Translations under genes and position numbers: made by a program
NCBI GenBank assembly: GCA_001570385.1
Contig: BBYL01000015.1
Span: 134,659 to 198,658 of the forward strand
Length of the DNA stretch: 64,000 bases
Origin: Microtetraspora glauca
GTDB taxonomy: Bacteria; Actinomycetota; Actinomycetes; Streptosporangiales; Streptosporangiaceae
Direction of reading: 5' to 3'
Shown here: positions 16,070 to 24,765 of the stretch, piece by piece
Position numbering within the stretch: position 1 is the stretch's first letter
How the letters are laid out: the number at the start of each line of letters is the position of its first letter
The notes under the pieces: generated by a model
What the model was told of the DNA's origin: nothing
Database searches by the model: none
What the model saw: only the letters and a program-made list of their open reading frames with translations

Positions 16070-18037
16070 TCAGGTGTCGTAGGCCATGGCACGTTCTTTG
16101 CCGCGAATGCCGCCGCCCTCGAACCGATTGGCGGCTCTGTCGGACAGCCTGCCCACAGAGAATTGATCGTCGCTGCCCATGCCGTTGGCGGTGGCCCATC
16201 TCTCGAACGCTTCCAGCCCGGCGTTGCCCTGCTTGATCAGTTCGGCGAAGGGTTTGAGGTTGCCGTTTGCATCAGCGATGGCGACACCGGGCGGACAGGA
16301 CGCCTGATACTCGGCGGGCGTGATCTTCGGGGTGAAACCGTTCGTCATGAGGGCCAGCGCGAGCGTGTGCTGGCGGCCGAGTGTCGCGATCGCGGCCTCC
16401 TTGCGCAAACCGTCGGTCCGCTTCTGATCCTCCGGCCCGAACGTGTCAACGATCGAGAGCCCACTCCCCAGTGCCAGCCAGAACACCTGGCCGCCCATGC
16501 CCGGGATGGACAGACCGGTCACGCCGAGGGTCGAGTTGACGACGAAGCTGCGGATCTTCTCGTTTTGCTCGTCGAGGGTGTCGAGGTCGCCCTGGACTTT
16601 CTCGGCGGCGCCCATCTCGAAGCCACGGACATTCCCGAGCATCGTCAGCACGTCGTCCAGGGGTTTGACCTTGCCGGTCCGCTTGACCTCGGCTGCCGCG
16701 TCGGTGATCAGACGTGCGGAGAACCGGCCCATCGCGTCGTCGAACGGGGCGAGGTGCTCGGCCGAGTCGGCGAAGGTCTTGAGGAAGCGGTAGGTGTCCT
16801 TGGGGCTCAGCCGGAACGCCGAGGTCAGGCCGAGCGCCGACGTGGTGGGCGTGAGCGCGCTGGGCTTGGTCATGTTCGCGTCGCCGATGTTCGCCCCTTC
16901 GATGATCTCGGTGGCGTACGCGCCGGCGATCTCCGCCAGGTGTACCCGGGCCCCATCGCCGATCTTGAGGTCCGGCATCATGGTCATCACGGTGTAGGCG
17001 AACACGGCCGATTCCTTGCTGTGCTTGCCGTCCTGCTCGTCGTACGCGCCGGAGGCGGCGGCGAGCAGCCGCCCGAACAGGTCGGCCTCGATCTTGTCGG
17101 CGGGCGTGTAGTCGTCATCGGCGCGCTCGTTGAGCTGCTTGATGAACTCCTTCAGCTTGGACTGGTCCTTGGTGTACGGCCCGACGGCCTTCTCGATGGC
17201 GATCCTCGCAGCGGCGGGATTATTGCCCAGAGCCTGGATGACCCCGATGCCGGCCTTTCGCGGATCGGTCAGCCCTCCTCGTGCCGCGATCGCTCCGGTC
17301 AGCCAGCCGGTGGGGAACTTCCCGGCGCCCAGGAGCAGGTCCGCACCCACGCGTTCGTCCCAGTCGTCGGAGGAGGACTGGACCTTGTCCCGGATCTTCG
17401 CGAACCCGGGAACGGCCGCACCTCCGGTGACCGCCGTGCCGAAGGCCTCGCTGAGGATGCGGAGCAGTCTCTCGTCGGGCCTGATCGGATCGTCGGTCAT
17501 GAGACCTTGGTACTGCTGCCGCAGGATTGAGGGGAGTTCGAGGGTGCCCTTCGTGCCCAGGGCCGCGAAGAAGGCGGCGGTGAAGTCGGGGTCGTCCTTG
17601 CCCGCGTCCAGTTCGTCGATCACGCGGATGCTTCGCTGGTTGTCCTCGTAGCCGGTCCAGAAGCCGGGCGGGCCGAGCTCGGCGGCGCGTTTGCCCAGGG
17701 CTGTGCCCTTCTGCCGGGACTCCTCGGGGGTGCGGACGTCGCGCTCGCGGTAGGGGAGGAGGCCCGCGCCGGGTACCCACGTGAGGGCGTTGTTCGCCTG
17801 GATGGTGTCGTTGCGGCGACGTAGTGCCGGGAGTTCGTCCTCGATCCAGCCCTGGATCTGTTTGATCGGTTGTAGCTCGGCCGTCGGCAATTCGGCCGCC
17901 ACGAGCAGTTGGCGGATCCTTTCGGACTGCTCGCCGATCACATCGCGGCCGTGTTCCAGGGCGGTGATGAAGCCGTGCATCAGGTCGGGGTCGATCCCGC
18001 TGTAGTCCGGAGACAGTGGTCCCGTTCCTGTCGGCAT
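16070..18037 (-). CDS. DUF6571-like large soluble protein
   Basis: A 655-residue protein; I chose ATG 18037 (MPTGTGPLSPDYSGIDPDLM), with GAGG upstream, over the longer frame. The first 110 residues are helical, with a WXG-like pattern (MHGFITALEHGRDVIGEQSE). The centre is rich in helical repeats, and near 500-540 there is a short hydrophobic patch (GVTGLSIPGMGGQVFWLALG). This layout matches actinobacterial proteins annotated DUF6571, thought to be toxin- or ESX-related, but no toxin domain is visible at the C-terminus (RFEGGGIRGKERAMAYDT). Function is unknown. A small WXG-like gene lies downstream on the same strand. Confidence 0.65.
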   Translation of the reverse strand: MPTGTGPLSPDYSGIDPDLMHGFITALEHGRDVIGEQSERIRQLLVAAELPTAELQPIKQIQGWIEDELPALRRRNDTIQANNALTWVPGAGLLPYRERDVRTPEESRQKGTALGKRAAELGPPGFWTGYEDNQRSIRVIDELDAGKDDPDFTAAFFAALGTKGTLELPSILRQQYQGLMTDDPIRPDERLLRILSEAFGTAVTGGAAVPGFAKIRDKVQSSSDDWDERVGADLLLGAGKFPTGWLTGAIAARGGLTDPRKAGIGVIQALGNNPAAARIAIEKAVGPYTKDQSKLKEFIKQLNERADDDYTPADKIEADLFGRLLAAASGAYDEQDGKHSKESAVFAYTVMTMMPDLKIGDGARVHLAEIAGAYATEIIEGANIGDANMTKPSALTPTTSALGLTSAFRLSPKDTYRFLKTFADSAEHLAPFDDAMGRFSARLITDAAAEVKRTGKVKPLDDVLTMLGNVRGFEMGAAEKVQGDLDTLDEQNEKIRSFVVNSTLGVTGLSIPGMGGQVFWLALGSGLSIVDTFGPEDQKRTDGLRKEAAIATLGRQHTLALALMTNGFTPKITPAEYQASCPPGVAIADANGNLKPFAELIKQGNAGLEAFERWATANGMGSDDQFSVGRLSDRAANRFEGGGIRGKERAMAYDT

Positions 18038-18413
18038 CGATTCCGTTCCTCTCCGCCGCACATCCTGTCTTGTCACGATAGATCAGGACACTCCCGACGG
18101 GAGGTTGTCATCGCCTGCCCTCTGGTGGCAGTCGGGTCGGGCCTTGGGGGCGGTGGAACGGCCGCAGCACGATGATCAGCGAGTCGATGACGGCAGGGGG
18201 ACGGGCCCCCATCGCCAGAGGACGGGTCGGGAGCGATTGTCACTGCCGGGGAAGAGCTCGCTTCCAAGCCGCTGCGCATGAGACGCGTCGAAGACGCACT
18301 TCGCCGACCGTTTCGAGCCGGGACACGACGCGTGGGCTTCCTCCCGGGAACCAGTGGCCGGAGGCTCGCGTCGAACCGTTCACTTCGACAAGAAGATCCT
18401 AAACGGGTGGGCG
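18038..18413. other. Intergenic region, no gene seen
   Basis: Between the divergent DUF6571-like gene and the decayed lipoprotein gene. No recognisable protein in any frame and no clear dyad. It should hold the promoters of both flanking genes. Confidence 0.4.
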
Positions 18414-19126
18414 ATGTCGCGTGGGCTGGCTGTCAGTACGGCTGTGCTGCTGCTTGCTGGGCTGGCGGGCTGAGGCAGCGCCGGGTCGGTGGCGAGCACC
18501 AGGAGGTGTCGCTGCAGGCCCTGAACAGGACAACCGGCCACAGAGCTGGGTCCGGATGGCCGCGCCGGACTGAAGGGAACGGAAGTACGGCGGATCGACG
18601 ACCTGGGCAGCTTGACCATCGTCGAGGAGAGCGACACGCGGGTGGCGCTCATCCGCGAACTCGACACCCTCAGACACAGGGCCAGGGCATGGTCTTCAGC
18701 CATGAGTTCCTGGACATCGAACGGTTCGGCGAGCCCGACGAGAACGGCCGTCCCGGCTGGCACATGCGGGCATCCAGCCGCTGCGACCTACGGCGCGATC
18801 TCGGTGACCTGGGTGTCGCCGACGTGAGCTTGGATCCCGCCGCTTCGCCGCCCGGCCGGGACTCCCGGCAGATAGCCGTACTCGGCACTGAGCGTGAGTG
18901 TGCCAACGGGCGGCGGGCAGATGGCCGGATCCGTGTCGCCGACCTCGAGGCGACCTCGACGGAGGTGCGGGTTGTCATCGGAGTGCAGCCGCTTTCGGGG
19001 CTCCGGACGTGTCAGGGAAACCTGGCGACGCCGGTCACCGTCGAACTCGACGAGCCACTCGGCGACCGTGTCCTCGTCGACGCGTCGGTCTACCCGCCCC
19101 GGCGGATCGTCGAGGGTGCAGGGTGA
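18414..19126 (+). pseudogene. Decayed lipoprotein gene (nonsense at the lipobox Cys, then frameshifts)
   Basis: ATG 18414 with GGGTGGG upstream begins a signal peptide MSRGLAVSTAVLLLAGLAG, but the next codon, where a lipobox Cys should be, is TGA (18471). Coding-like sequence then moves between frames: GGEHQEVSLQALNR, then SLTIVEESDTRVALIRELDT from about 18600, then FSHEFLDIERFGEPDENGRP onward from 18690 to the stop at 19126. The tail, RVVIGVQPLSGLRTCQGN then ELDEPLGDRVLVDASVYPP, matches a common actinobacterial hypothetical-lipoprotein family as I recall it. At least one nonsense change and two frame changes show the gene is dead. Confidence 0.6.
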
Positions 19127-19212
19127 GCATCACCTGACAGCCGTGCATGCTCTTCTCGCAGGTCGTTAGATCCGGTACAGGACTCGGGAGAGCGTTCGTG
19201 GGCAGGCGGCAG

Positions 19213-19411
19213 TGACTGGTCGGACTGGTCGTCGTGTTCCTCGGTATCAACGTGCGCGAGGTCAACGACAGGTGGTCGATGTTCGACGGCCGCTATCTGC
19301 CCGCGGTACGCGCTCCCGTCGTTCTTGCAGCCCGTCGGGGCGCTGGTGATGTACGCCCAGGAAGGTCGCACCATGCGCCGCAACGGCCGATCACATGATC
19401 CCGCGGAGTAG
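19213..19411 (+). pseudogene. Remnant of a small membrane protein gene
   Basis: After a stop at 19213 the frame reads LVGLVVVFLGINVREVNDRW and FDGRYLPAVRAPVV, then leaves frame near 19322; another frame continues PVGALVMYAQEGRTMRRNGR to a stop at 19411. Joined, these make a plausible short protein with a transmembrane helix, truncated at the start and shifted once. It directly follows the decayed lipoprotein gene and was probably its partner. Confidence 0.4.
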
Positions 19412-19424
19412 ATGAGGGGCGGCC

Positions 19425-20123
19425 CTAGCGTGCCCCGGGCAGGTAGGCCAGGACGATCTGACCGTTGGAGGCGTAGGCGGCGATTCTCGGGGATACGGTG
19501 CTGTCCACGATCACGTTGACCAAGAGCGGTAAGCCGCGTGAGCTCGCCACCTTGACCGCCTCGACCAGCGCGCTTTGCGCCAGCACCGTGCTCTTGCGAT
19601 CGATGCTGTCCTGACCCGGCAGGTAGACGACCTGCACCCGCTGGCCGGAATCGAGCTCGGCGGGGAACTGGCCGGACTTGAGTGCCAAGCCGACGCGAGC
19701 CTTGCCCGGGATGAGTTCTTCGCTCGCCGTGGCGGTCATCTCGTCGGTCAGCAGGGTCCCCGGAAGTAGGGTCACGCTGGCCAGGCGCTGGGCGTATGTC
19801 GCGCGCTGTGACCAGGGCAGATAGCTGATGCCGGTGTCAGCTATCCGGACTTCCTCCAGGCCGGCGCGGCTGAGCGGCTGCCCAGGCGTGACCTGCTGGG
19901 TGATGCGGATCGCTGAGACACGCGCGTTGCCATGGAGTATGAGTGCGATGGTGACCGACGTACCGCCAAGGATGAGCAAGAGGGCGAGTACGGCCAGGGC
20001 AGGCTGGCGTCGGCGGGGCGATGTAGGCAGTCGGCGCGCGTCCGGTCCGGACAGTGCGGCAGGCCCTGCGCCAGTGGCGGCTGGAGGCTGATCGCCCCGA
20101 TCAGATGTCGAACGGCTCCACAT
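19425..20123 (-). CDS. SAF-domain protein with one membrane helix (CpaB/FlgA-like)
   Basis: A 232-residue protein with GGGAG ahead of ATG 20123. A disordered cytoplasmic start (to about 38) is followed by one transmembrane helix, ALAVLALLLILGGTSVTIAL, and an external SAF domain: RITQQVTPGQPLSRAGLEEV and TLLPGTLLTDEMTA. The last third (RVGLALKSGQFPAELDSGQR, VVYLPGQD) resembles the CpaB extension that assembles pilus secretin rings. In actinobacteria such genes usually sit beside a ParA-like ATPase; none is here, so its machinery is missing or elsewhere. Confidence 0.78.
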   Translation of the reverse strand: MWSRSTSDRGDQPPAATGAGPAALSGPDARRLPTSPRRRQPALAVLALLLILGGTSVTIALILHGNARVSAIRITQQVTPGQPLSRAGLEEVRIADTGISYLPWSQRATYAQRLASVTLLPGTLLTDEMTATASEELIPGKARVGLALKSGQFPAELDSGQRVQVVYLPGQDSIDRKSTVLAQSALVEAVKVASSRGLPLLVNVIVDSTVSPRIAAYASNGQIVLAYLPGAR

Positions 20124-20223
20124 GATTGAAGCTCCCGGGAGTCACATGTGCCCTGCGATACGCGGCGATAGTGAATGAACAGCGGAATTCACGCAATTAT
20201 CGACGGAGCGGCAAAGAGCTGTC

Positions 20224-20349
20224 ATGCGAATACTGAAAGGGCTGGTGGATTCATCGCGCGAGTCGCGGTTGGCGTTGCTGGCCGCGGCAGCCATCTTCCG
20301 ATTGGTGCGATATGTGCGGATATTGAAATCGAAGTACATTAATAGATGA
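20224..20349 (+). CDS. Candidate 41-residue basic membrane-binding peptide
   Basis: An ATG frame of 41 codons: MRILKGLVDSSRESRLALLA, then an Ala-rich hydrophobic segment AAAAIFRLVRYVRILK and a basic end. The weak ribosome-binding site is AAAGAG. The region is less GC-rich than its surroundings, and the peptide looks amphipathic and cationic. It is divergent from the SAF gene. I know no family. It may be real or a remnant. Confidence 0.3.
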   Translation: MRILKGLVDSSRESRLALLAAAAIFRLVRYVRILKSKYINR

Positions 20350-20456
20350 ATTGGATGATGAGTCCTCGATGTTGTCAAAATTGGAATGTTGCACCTATAT
20401 CCGATGTGGGCCGTGTCGACTGTGTAGAGCCTTGTCCGCTCCCGGAGAGTCCACTT

Positions 20457-20956
20457 GCGCTGCCTGCGGCCCGGTGCCTTGCCTGGCTGAGTGCGGACGG
20501 TGACGGGTAAGTGCCGCAGCCGTACGAGCAGCTCGCCGCCGACTGCCGACGGCTGGGGCAAGGTGCGGACCAGCGCACGGTCCTGTTGGCCAAGCAGCGG
20601 AGACGGCCCGCGACGCTGCCGCTGTACGCCCGAGCCTGGGCCCCGTTGCAGGACGTCACGGTCGAGTACGGCTACCGCCCGGTCCGCGCCGCCGTGTGGT
20701 TCCTGGCGCTGCTCGTCGCGGAGCCGTCGTGTTCGCCCTGGACGTCCCGCCTCGCGCCGAGCCCGGTAAGGGGCCTGCGTTCAATGCAGTGGTCTACGCG
20801 CTGGACCTGCTGTTCCCGCTGATCGATTTCGGACAGGAGAGGGCGTTCCAGCCGGTCGGCTCCGGCCAGTGGGTTGCATATGGGCTCGTCCTGGCGGGTT
20901 GGGTGCTCGCGACCACTATCGCCACCGGCGTCAGCGGAGCTCTTTCTCGCCAATGA
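20457..20956 (+). pseudogene. C-terminal remnant of a large actinobacterial membrane protein
   Basis: The readable frame gives ARCLAWLSADGDG, a TAA stop at 20508, then VPQPYEQLAADCRRLGQ and RTVLLAKQRRR to about 20720. A second frame then continues VVFALDVPPRAEPGKGPAFN, AVVYALDLLFPLIDFGQERA and GWVLATTIATGVSGALSRQ to 20956. PQPYEQLAA and the LDLLFPLIDFGQERAF tail are signatures of a family of large actinobacterial proteins often labelled membrane oxidoreductases. The N-terminal bulk is absent; the TAA probably replaced a Tyr codon, and a frameshift lies near 20722. Confidence 0.55.
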
Positions 20957-21144
20957 ATCAGTTTCAGTGTTCCTCCGGGCCTGAAAGACAGCGCCGCGGA
21001 CACGTGTCGCGTCCGGGCGCAGTCGTCGTACTGTCTAGTTTCTGATCGCACGATTTCAGGCAGCTCCGAATGATGGGGGCCACATCTGCGGAGTAACTCT
21101 GCATCTTCAGTGTGAGCTTCTCCTTTGGGTCCCCCTACCTCCCG

Positions 21145-21942
21145 TCACAGGCATCGGCCGATTGTGAGGACGACCGACCAGTGGCGGGTGAGTTGTCCGT
21201 CCGGGCGTGCGGCGAGGCGGCGGCGTATCTCCTGGTAGAGGTGTTCCCGCTTGGCCGGCTCCATGGCGATGTGGCCGGAGAACGTGTCAAGCAGAGCGAT
21301 GTATTCGTCTGCCGTGTAGCGCAAAGCCCATACGTAGAGTCTCGTCCCGACCACCGTGAAATGCCCGGAGGCATCCAGTTCGGTGGCGATGGGGTTGGGC
21401 AGGGCCTCGGGCGGTGGCGGTGGCCACGGGCCGTCATGGCCTTCTCCGATTTCCTCGTAGACCTTCTGGATCTCGGTGAAGAACGGGTCGAAGCCTGCCG
21501 GCATCGCGTGGTCGGCGTTCCACACGGCCAAGTGGCCGCCCTTGCTGAGCAGCTTGGCTGCTTTCGCGTACTTGACCTCCGGGTCCACCCACTTCCACGC
21601 CGTGGCCGCGTAGGCGAGATCGAAGCGGATCCCTGCCGGCGGCTCCCAGTCTTCGAATGACGACGTGACCACGGAAACGTCGGCGAATTCGGCAAGGCGG
21701 TGCCGTGCCTCCGCCGCCAGAGAATTGCCGAGTTCCACCGCGGTGATTTCGAAGCCCATCCGCGCCAATGGCAGCGTGGCTTTCCCCGGGCCGCATCCGA
21801 CTTCGAGCAGGTGCGCGGGTGGCGTGATCGCCGTGATCGCGAGCAGGTCCGAATACAGCTCGGCCGGGTAGTCGGGGCGTGCGTTCTGATAGGAGCCGGC
21901 CGCTCTGTCGAAGGTGGTTCGCAGCCGAAGATCGTGTGACAT
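21145..21942 (-). CDS. Class I SAM-dependent methyltransferase
   Basis: A 265-residue protein. ATG 21942 (MSHDLRLRTTFDRAAGSYQN) fits the family start better than the longer frame. FDRAAGSYQNARPDYP is followed by motif I HLLEVGCGPGKATLPLARMG, acidic VELG, DLAYAATAWKWVDPEVKY (motif IV region) and LSKGGHLAVWNADHAMP. This is the Methyltransf_11/25 group related to small-molecule and natural-product methyltransferases. The substrate is unknown. It is the only intact host-type gene in the decayed 18-24.8 kb zone besides the SAF gene. Confidence 0.85.
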   Translation of the reverse strand: MSHDLRLRTTFDRAAGSYQNARPDYPAELYSDLLAITAITPPAHLLEVGCGPGKATLPLARMGFEITAVELGNSLAAEARHRLAEFADVSVVTSSFEDWEPPAGIRFDLAYAATAWKWVDPEVKYAKAAKLLSKGGHLAVWNADHAMPAGFDPFFTEIQKVYEEIGEGHDGPWPPPPPEALPNPIATELDASGHFTVVGTRLYVWALRYTADEYIALLDTFSGHIAMEPAKREHLYQEIRRRLAARPDGQLTRHWSVVLTIGRCL

Positions 21943-21974
21943 GATCCAATCTTGATAGCGCGGCAACACTGCTG

Positions 21975-22169
21975 TCACCGCATTATCCTGCTCTGATGCC
22001 TGGGAGGCAGTCGTGATCCGGGCCCTGCGTATCGCCTTCCTTCGTGGATCAGGAAGTAATCCCGGGCCGGGCGGTAGCCGTACTGATCGAGGAACGCATC
22101 GCGGCTCACCTCGTCATACTCCTCGATCGCTGCCAGCACCATCTCACGGCGAAGATCAGGTAAGCCCAC
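21975..22169 (-). pseudogene. Fragment of an HNH/ScoMcrA-like protein, N-terminal domain
   Basis: From GTG 22169 the frame reads GLPDLRREMVLAAIEEYDEV, then FLDQYGYRPARDYFLIHEG and RRY, after which similarity stops and the frame closes at 21975. The pattern of an IEEYD helix followed by a GY..ARDYFLxHEGRRY strand is the N-terminal module of many actinobacterial HNH endonucleases of ScoMcrA type. The nuclease part is lost. Confidence 0.45.
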
Positions 22170-22375
22170 GCCGACATGATATGTAGGGATCTCACTCGAA
22201 ACGACGCCGCAAATTCCGAGAACGTGTAGCGGTTGTTCGGCGCCGCTTCGGTGAGGAATGGCTGTGAGTTGGCATGTGGCCACTTTCGCGACCGGTCCCT
22301 CCGCCAAGCAGCCGGGTCGTATCGCTGGCCATGCTCGCGGCTCTTCGATCGGACCATGCGACCAGGAACAGTTAG

Positions 22376-24035
22376 CCTCGATCTTTCGCGTTCTTCGTTT
22401 GGTCGGCTGAGGCGTTCGGCTGGGTGTTGATTTTGCGGCTCTGGTCAGCTTGCTGGCCCGGCTGTCGCGCCGGGTGGGCGGGGTTCCACGGGCCCGCGGG
22501 TGTCCTTTCCTGATCGTGCCGATGGGATTGCGATGGTCAGGTCGGTGTCGGGAACGCTTGCAGCCGGGTAATGGCGGTGACGAGTTGGCCGGCCCAGGGC
22601 CAGCGTGCGGCGATGCGTAGGCGGAGGCGTCGGCCGCCACGGACGAGGCGGCCAGCGACGGCGAACAAGCGCAGCCGCAGACGCTTGGGCTCGTAGCGAC
22701 GGGCGCAGGTGCCGTGCAGCGCGAGCATCTGCATCCAGGCGAGGAGTTCGCAGGCCAGCGCGACGATCTCGCACCAGATCTGGTTCTGGGTGAAGTCGTG
22801 GAGCGGCAGGTTGCGCAGGCCGGTGTCCTTCGCGGAGCGGATGCGGTCCTCGCAGCGGGCGCGGCGGCGGTGACGTAACTTCAGGTCGGCGAGCTGCCCG
22901 CGTCGGGTGTTGGTGGCGAAGCAGGTGAAGCGGTGCCCGTCGATGTCGGTGAAGCGTAGCTGCGCGCCTGGGTGCGGGCGTTCCTTGCGGACGATGAGGC
23001 GCATCCCCTTCGGCCACGAGGAAAGGTCGAGCAGGCCGGTCAGCTCGGCGACCCACGCGCCAGGCCGGACCTGGCCGCCGGCATCGTAGGCGGGCGTCCA
23101 CGCATCGGGCGGCAGAGTCAGGATCGCCTGCTGGATGTCGTCGGTCAGGGCGAACCCGATCGAGTAAGCGAGCCGGCGGCCGGGCTTGGTGAGCCAGGTC
23201 AGGAAGTCGTGGGTGCCGCCGCCGGAGTCGGCGCGGACCAGGACCTGACGGCGGCGCTGTCTGGGCAGTTGGGCCAGTGCGAGAGCGGTGGCGTCGATGT
23301 GGTCGACGGCGGTGTTGGAACCGGAGTTGCCTGGCCGTAGTACGAGGGCAAGGGGCTCACCGGCGCCATCGGCGCCGTGGTCGGCGAAGACCGTCATGGG
23401 ATGGAAACCGAATGTTTTCTTCCAGGTGGGGGTGGCCTGTTGTTTGTCGGAGTGGGCGATGACGATGGTCGCGTCGATGTCGAGGGGGATCAGCTCGCCG
23501 TCAGCGCCGGGGGCGTGGGTTTGGGCCAGGGTCCAGGCCCGCTCGCGTGCGGTGGCGCGTGCCTTGCGGATGGCCTTCAGCGCTCGGGCGGGATCGGCGG
23601 CCAGGCGGTCGATCAGCCGTGAGACGGTCGGGTCGGAGGCGACGGGGCCGAACAGTTCGGGCTGGGACCGCAGCATCGCGATGTCGGCCAGGCAGTCCCC
23701 GCCGAGGGCGAGGCTGATGGCCAGGTCCGCGATGATCTTGCCCGGGTCGTGGATCGCCCGGGGCGGCCGCCACCGCTCCAGTTGGGCGAATAAGGCCTTG
23801 TCCAGGCCAGTGACCCGCAGCGTCTCCAGGAGTAGCAGCCCACCCGCCTGGGAGACGAGCCCGACTCCATCGGCGGAGGCCACGATCTTGCGCTGGGAAG
23901 CGGTAGTCTGCACGTGAAAAGTGCTTTCTGAATTGGCGCGGACAGGACCTTAGACAAGCCCGATCCTCCCAGTTCAGAGGCACTTTTCTCATGTAAACGA
24001 TCTGCCTCGGCGAAATTCACCGTGAAAGCCCGAGG
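22376..24035 (-). mobile_element. Complete IS1380-family insertion sequence, 1660 bp
   Basis: The element is bounded by imperfect inverted repeats: CCTCGATCTTTCGCG at the left end and, inverted, CCTCGGGCTTTCACG at the right end (12 of 15 match). TTAG lies directly outside both ends (22372-22375 and 24036-24039), a 4-bp target duplication as expected for this family. It contains one full transposase gene and no passenger gene. The intact repeats and duplication imply recent insertion. Confidence 0.85.
22537..23913 (-). CDS. IS1380 family transposase
   Basis: A 458-residue DDE transposase starting at GTG 23913. The RNase H-like core is visible: first Asp in LIPLDIDATIVIAHSDKQ, second in RQVLVRADSGGGTHDFL, and the acidic third residue in the RARCEDRIRSAKDTGLRN region. 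The early GGLLLLETLRVTGLD and LGGDCLADIAMLR signatures are usual for IS1380 actinobacterial members. The frame is uninterrupted and full length, so the element may still be active. It occupies most of the element and is read inward from the right end. Confidence 0.92.
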   Translation of the reverse strand: MQTTASQRKIVASADGVGLVSQAGGLLLLETLRVTGLDKALFAQLERWRPPRAIHDPGKIIADLAISLALGGDCLADIAMLRSQPELFGPVASDPTVSRLIDRLAADPARALKAIRKARATARERAWTLAQTHAPGADGELIPLDIDATIVIAHSDKQQATPTWKKTFGFHPMTVFADHGADGAGEPLALVLRPGNSGSNTAVDHIDATALALAQLPRQRRRQVLVRADSGGGTHDFLTWLTKPGRRLAYSIGFALTDDIQQAILTLPPDAWTPAYDAGGQVRPGAWVAELTGLLDLSSWPKGMRLIVRKERPHPGAQLRFTDIDGHRFTCFATNTRRGQLADLKLRHRRRARCEDRIRSAKDTGLRNLPLHDFTQNQIWCEIVALACELLAWMQMLALHGTCARRYEPKRLRLRLFAVAGRLVRGGRRLRLRIAARWPWAGQLVTAITRLQAFPTPT

Positions 24036-24039
24036 TTAG

Positions 24040-24372
24040 GCCTCACCCCGATCGCGTTCGATGAGCCGATATGGGTAAGGCTAAAACGGGCTCGTGGCCG
24101 AAAGGCGGCGGTCTCCCCATGAGGCGTGGCGGCCGGGAAAACGCCGGCAGGTCTCCGCCCTCTGGGGCCACCGCCCGCCGCTGGACCTGGCCGGGCACGC
24201 CGCAGAGCAGCTCATCAGGCTGCTCTGCCCCCTGCCGGGCAGGGCCATGGAGACGACGCCGCGCGCCGTCCCCTTCCGGCTCTGCGCGCGGGTCGACCGC
24301 CACCACGTCCACGAACCGAAGCCGCGATTCCTTCCGGCTCTGCGCGCGCGGGTCGACCGGCCGCCAGGCTGC
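24040..24372. other. Degenerate region with a 28-30 bp direct repeat
   Basis: No gene is supported here. Two near-identical copies of a segment beginning CCTTCCGGCTCTGCGCGCG and ending GGTCGACCG lie at 24272-24299 and 24330-24359, differing by a CG insertion, 58 bp apart. Open frames on both strands have coding-like composition but no recognisable product. It is probably remnant DNA beside the MFS fragment. Confidence 0.4.
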
Positions 24373-24495
24373 CGCCCGGCGCGGCGCCGACTCCATGCCG
24401 TACCGGGCGGCGCCGCCCCACTCGCCGCCGGCCGCGAAGCCCTGAACGGCGCGCAGTGCGACCAGCAGTGCCGCGCGCTCTCGTGAAACTTTCAT
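24373..24495 (-). pseudogene. Fragment of an MHS-family MFS transporter
   Basis: The frame from 24495 reads KVSRERAALLVALRAVQGFA, then AGGEWGGAARYGMESAPRRA. The R-x-x-Q-G-F-A-x-G-G-E-W-G-G-A signature marks metabolite:proton symporters of the shikimate/alpha-ketoglutarate permease group, from around the fourth membrane helix. Everything before and after is missing, so this is a remnant about 40 codons long. Confidence 0.5.
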
Positions 24496-24765
24496 TTGCT
24501 GTTTTCGCGTTCCGCAACGTCAGCGAGCGTAGGACCGAAATCTCCGCGATTCACAGCGAGAGATGCGCAAAAATCACCCCATCAATGCAGAAGAACGGAT
24601 AAGGTCCGGTTCCGGAATGTTGGTCGGACATTGAGTTGTATTCGGATGCCGTAACGCCGTGCGTCGCGATTTCGGCGTAGTCCGGATGCGGCGCCGCGAT
24701 CCGATGCATTCCACCAGGTCTCACAGCGTTCACGGCGGCGACGTCGGAAGGAAGGTACGAGCTTC

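Noticed and set aside
15165..20123. A type VII (ESX) secretion locus
   Set aside because: WXG-like and DUF6571-like proteins are present, but no EccC ATPase, EccD or mycosin gene is in the window.
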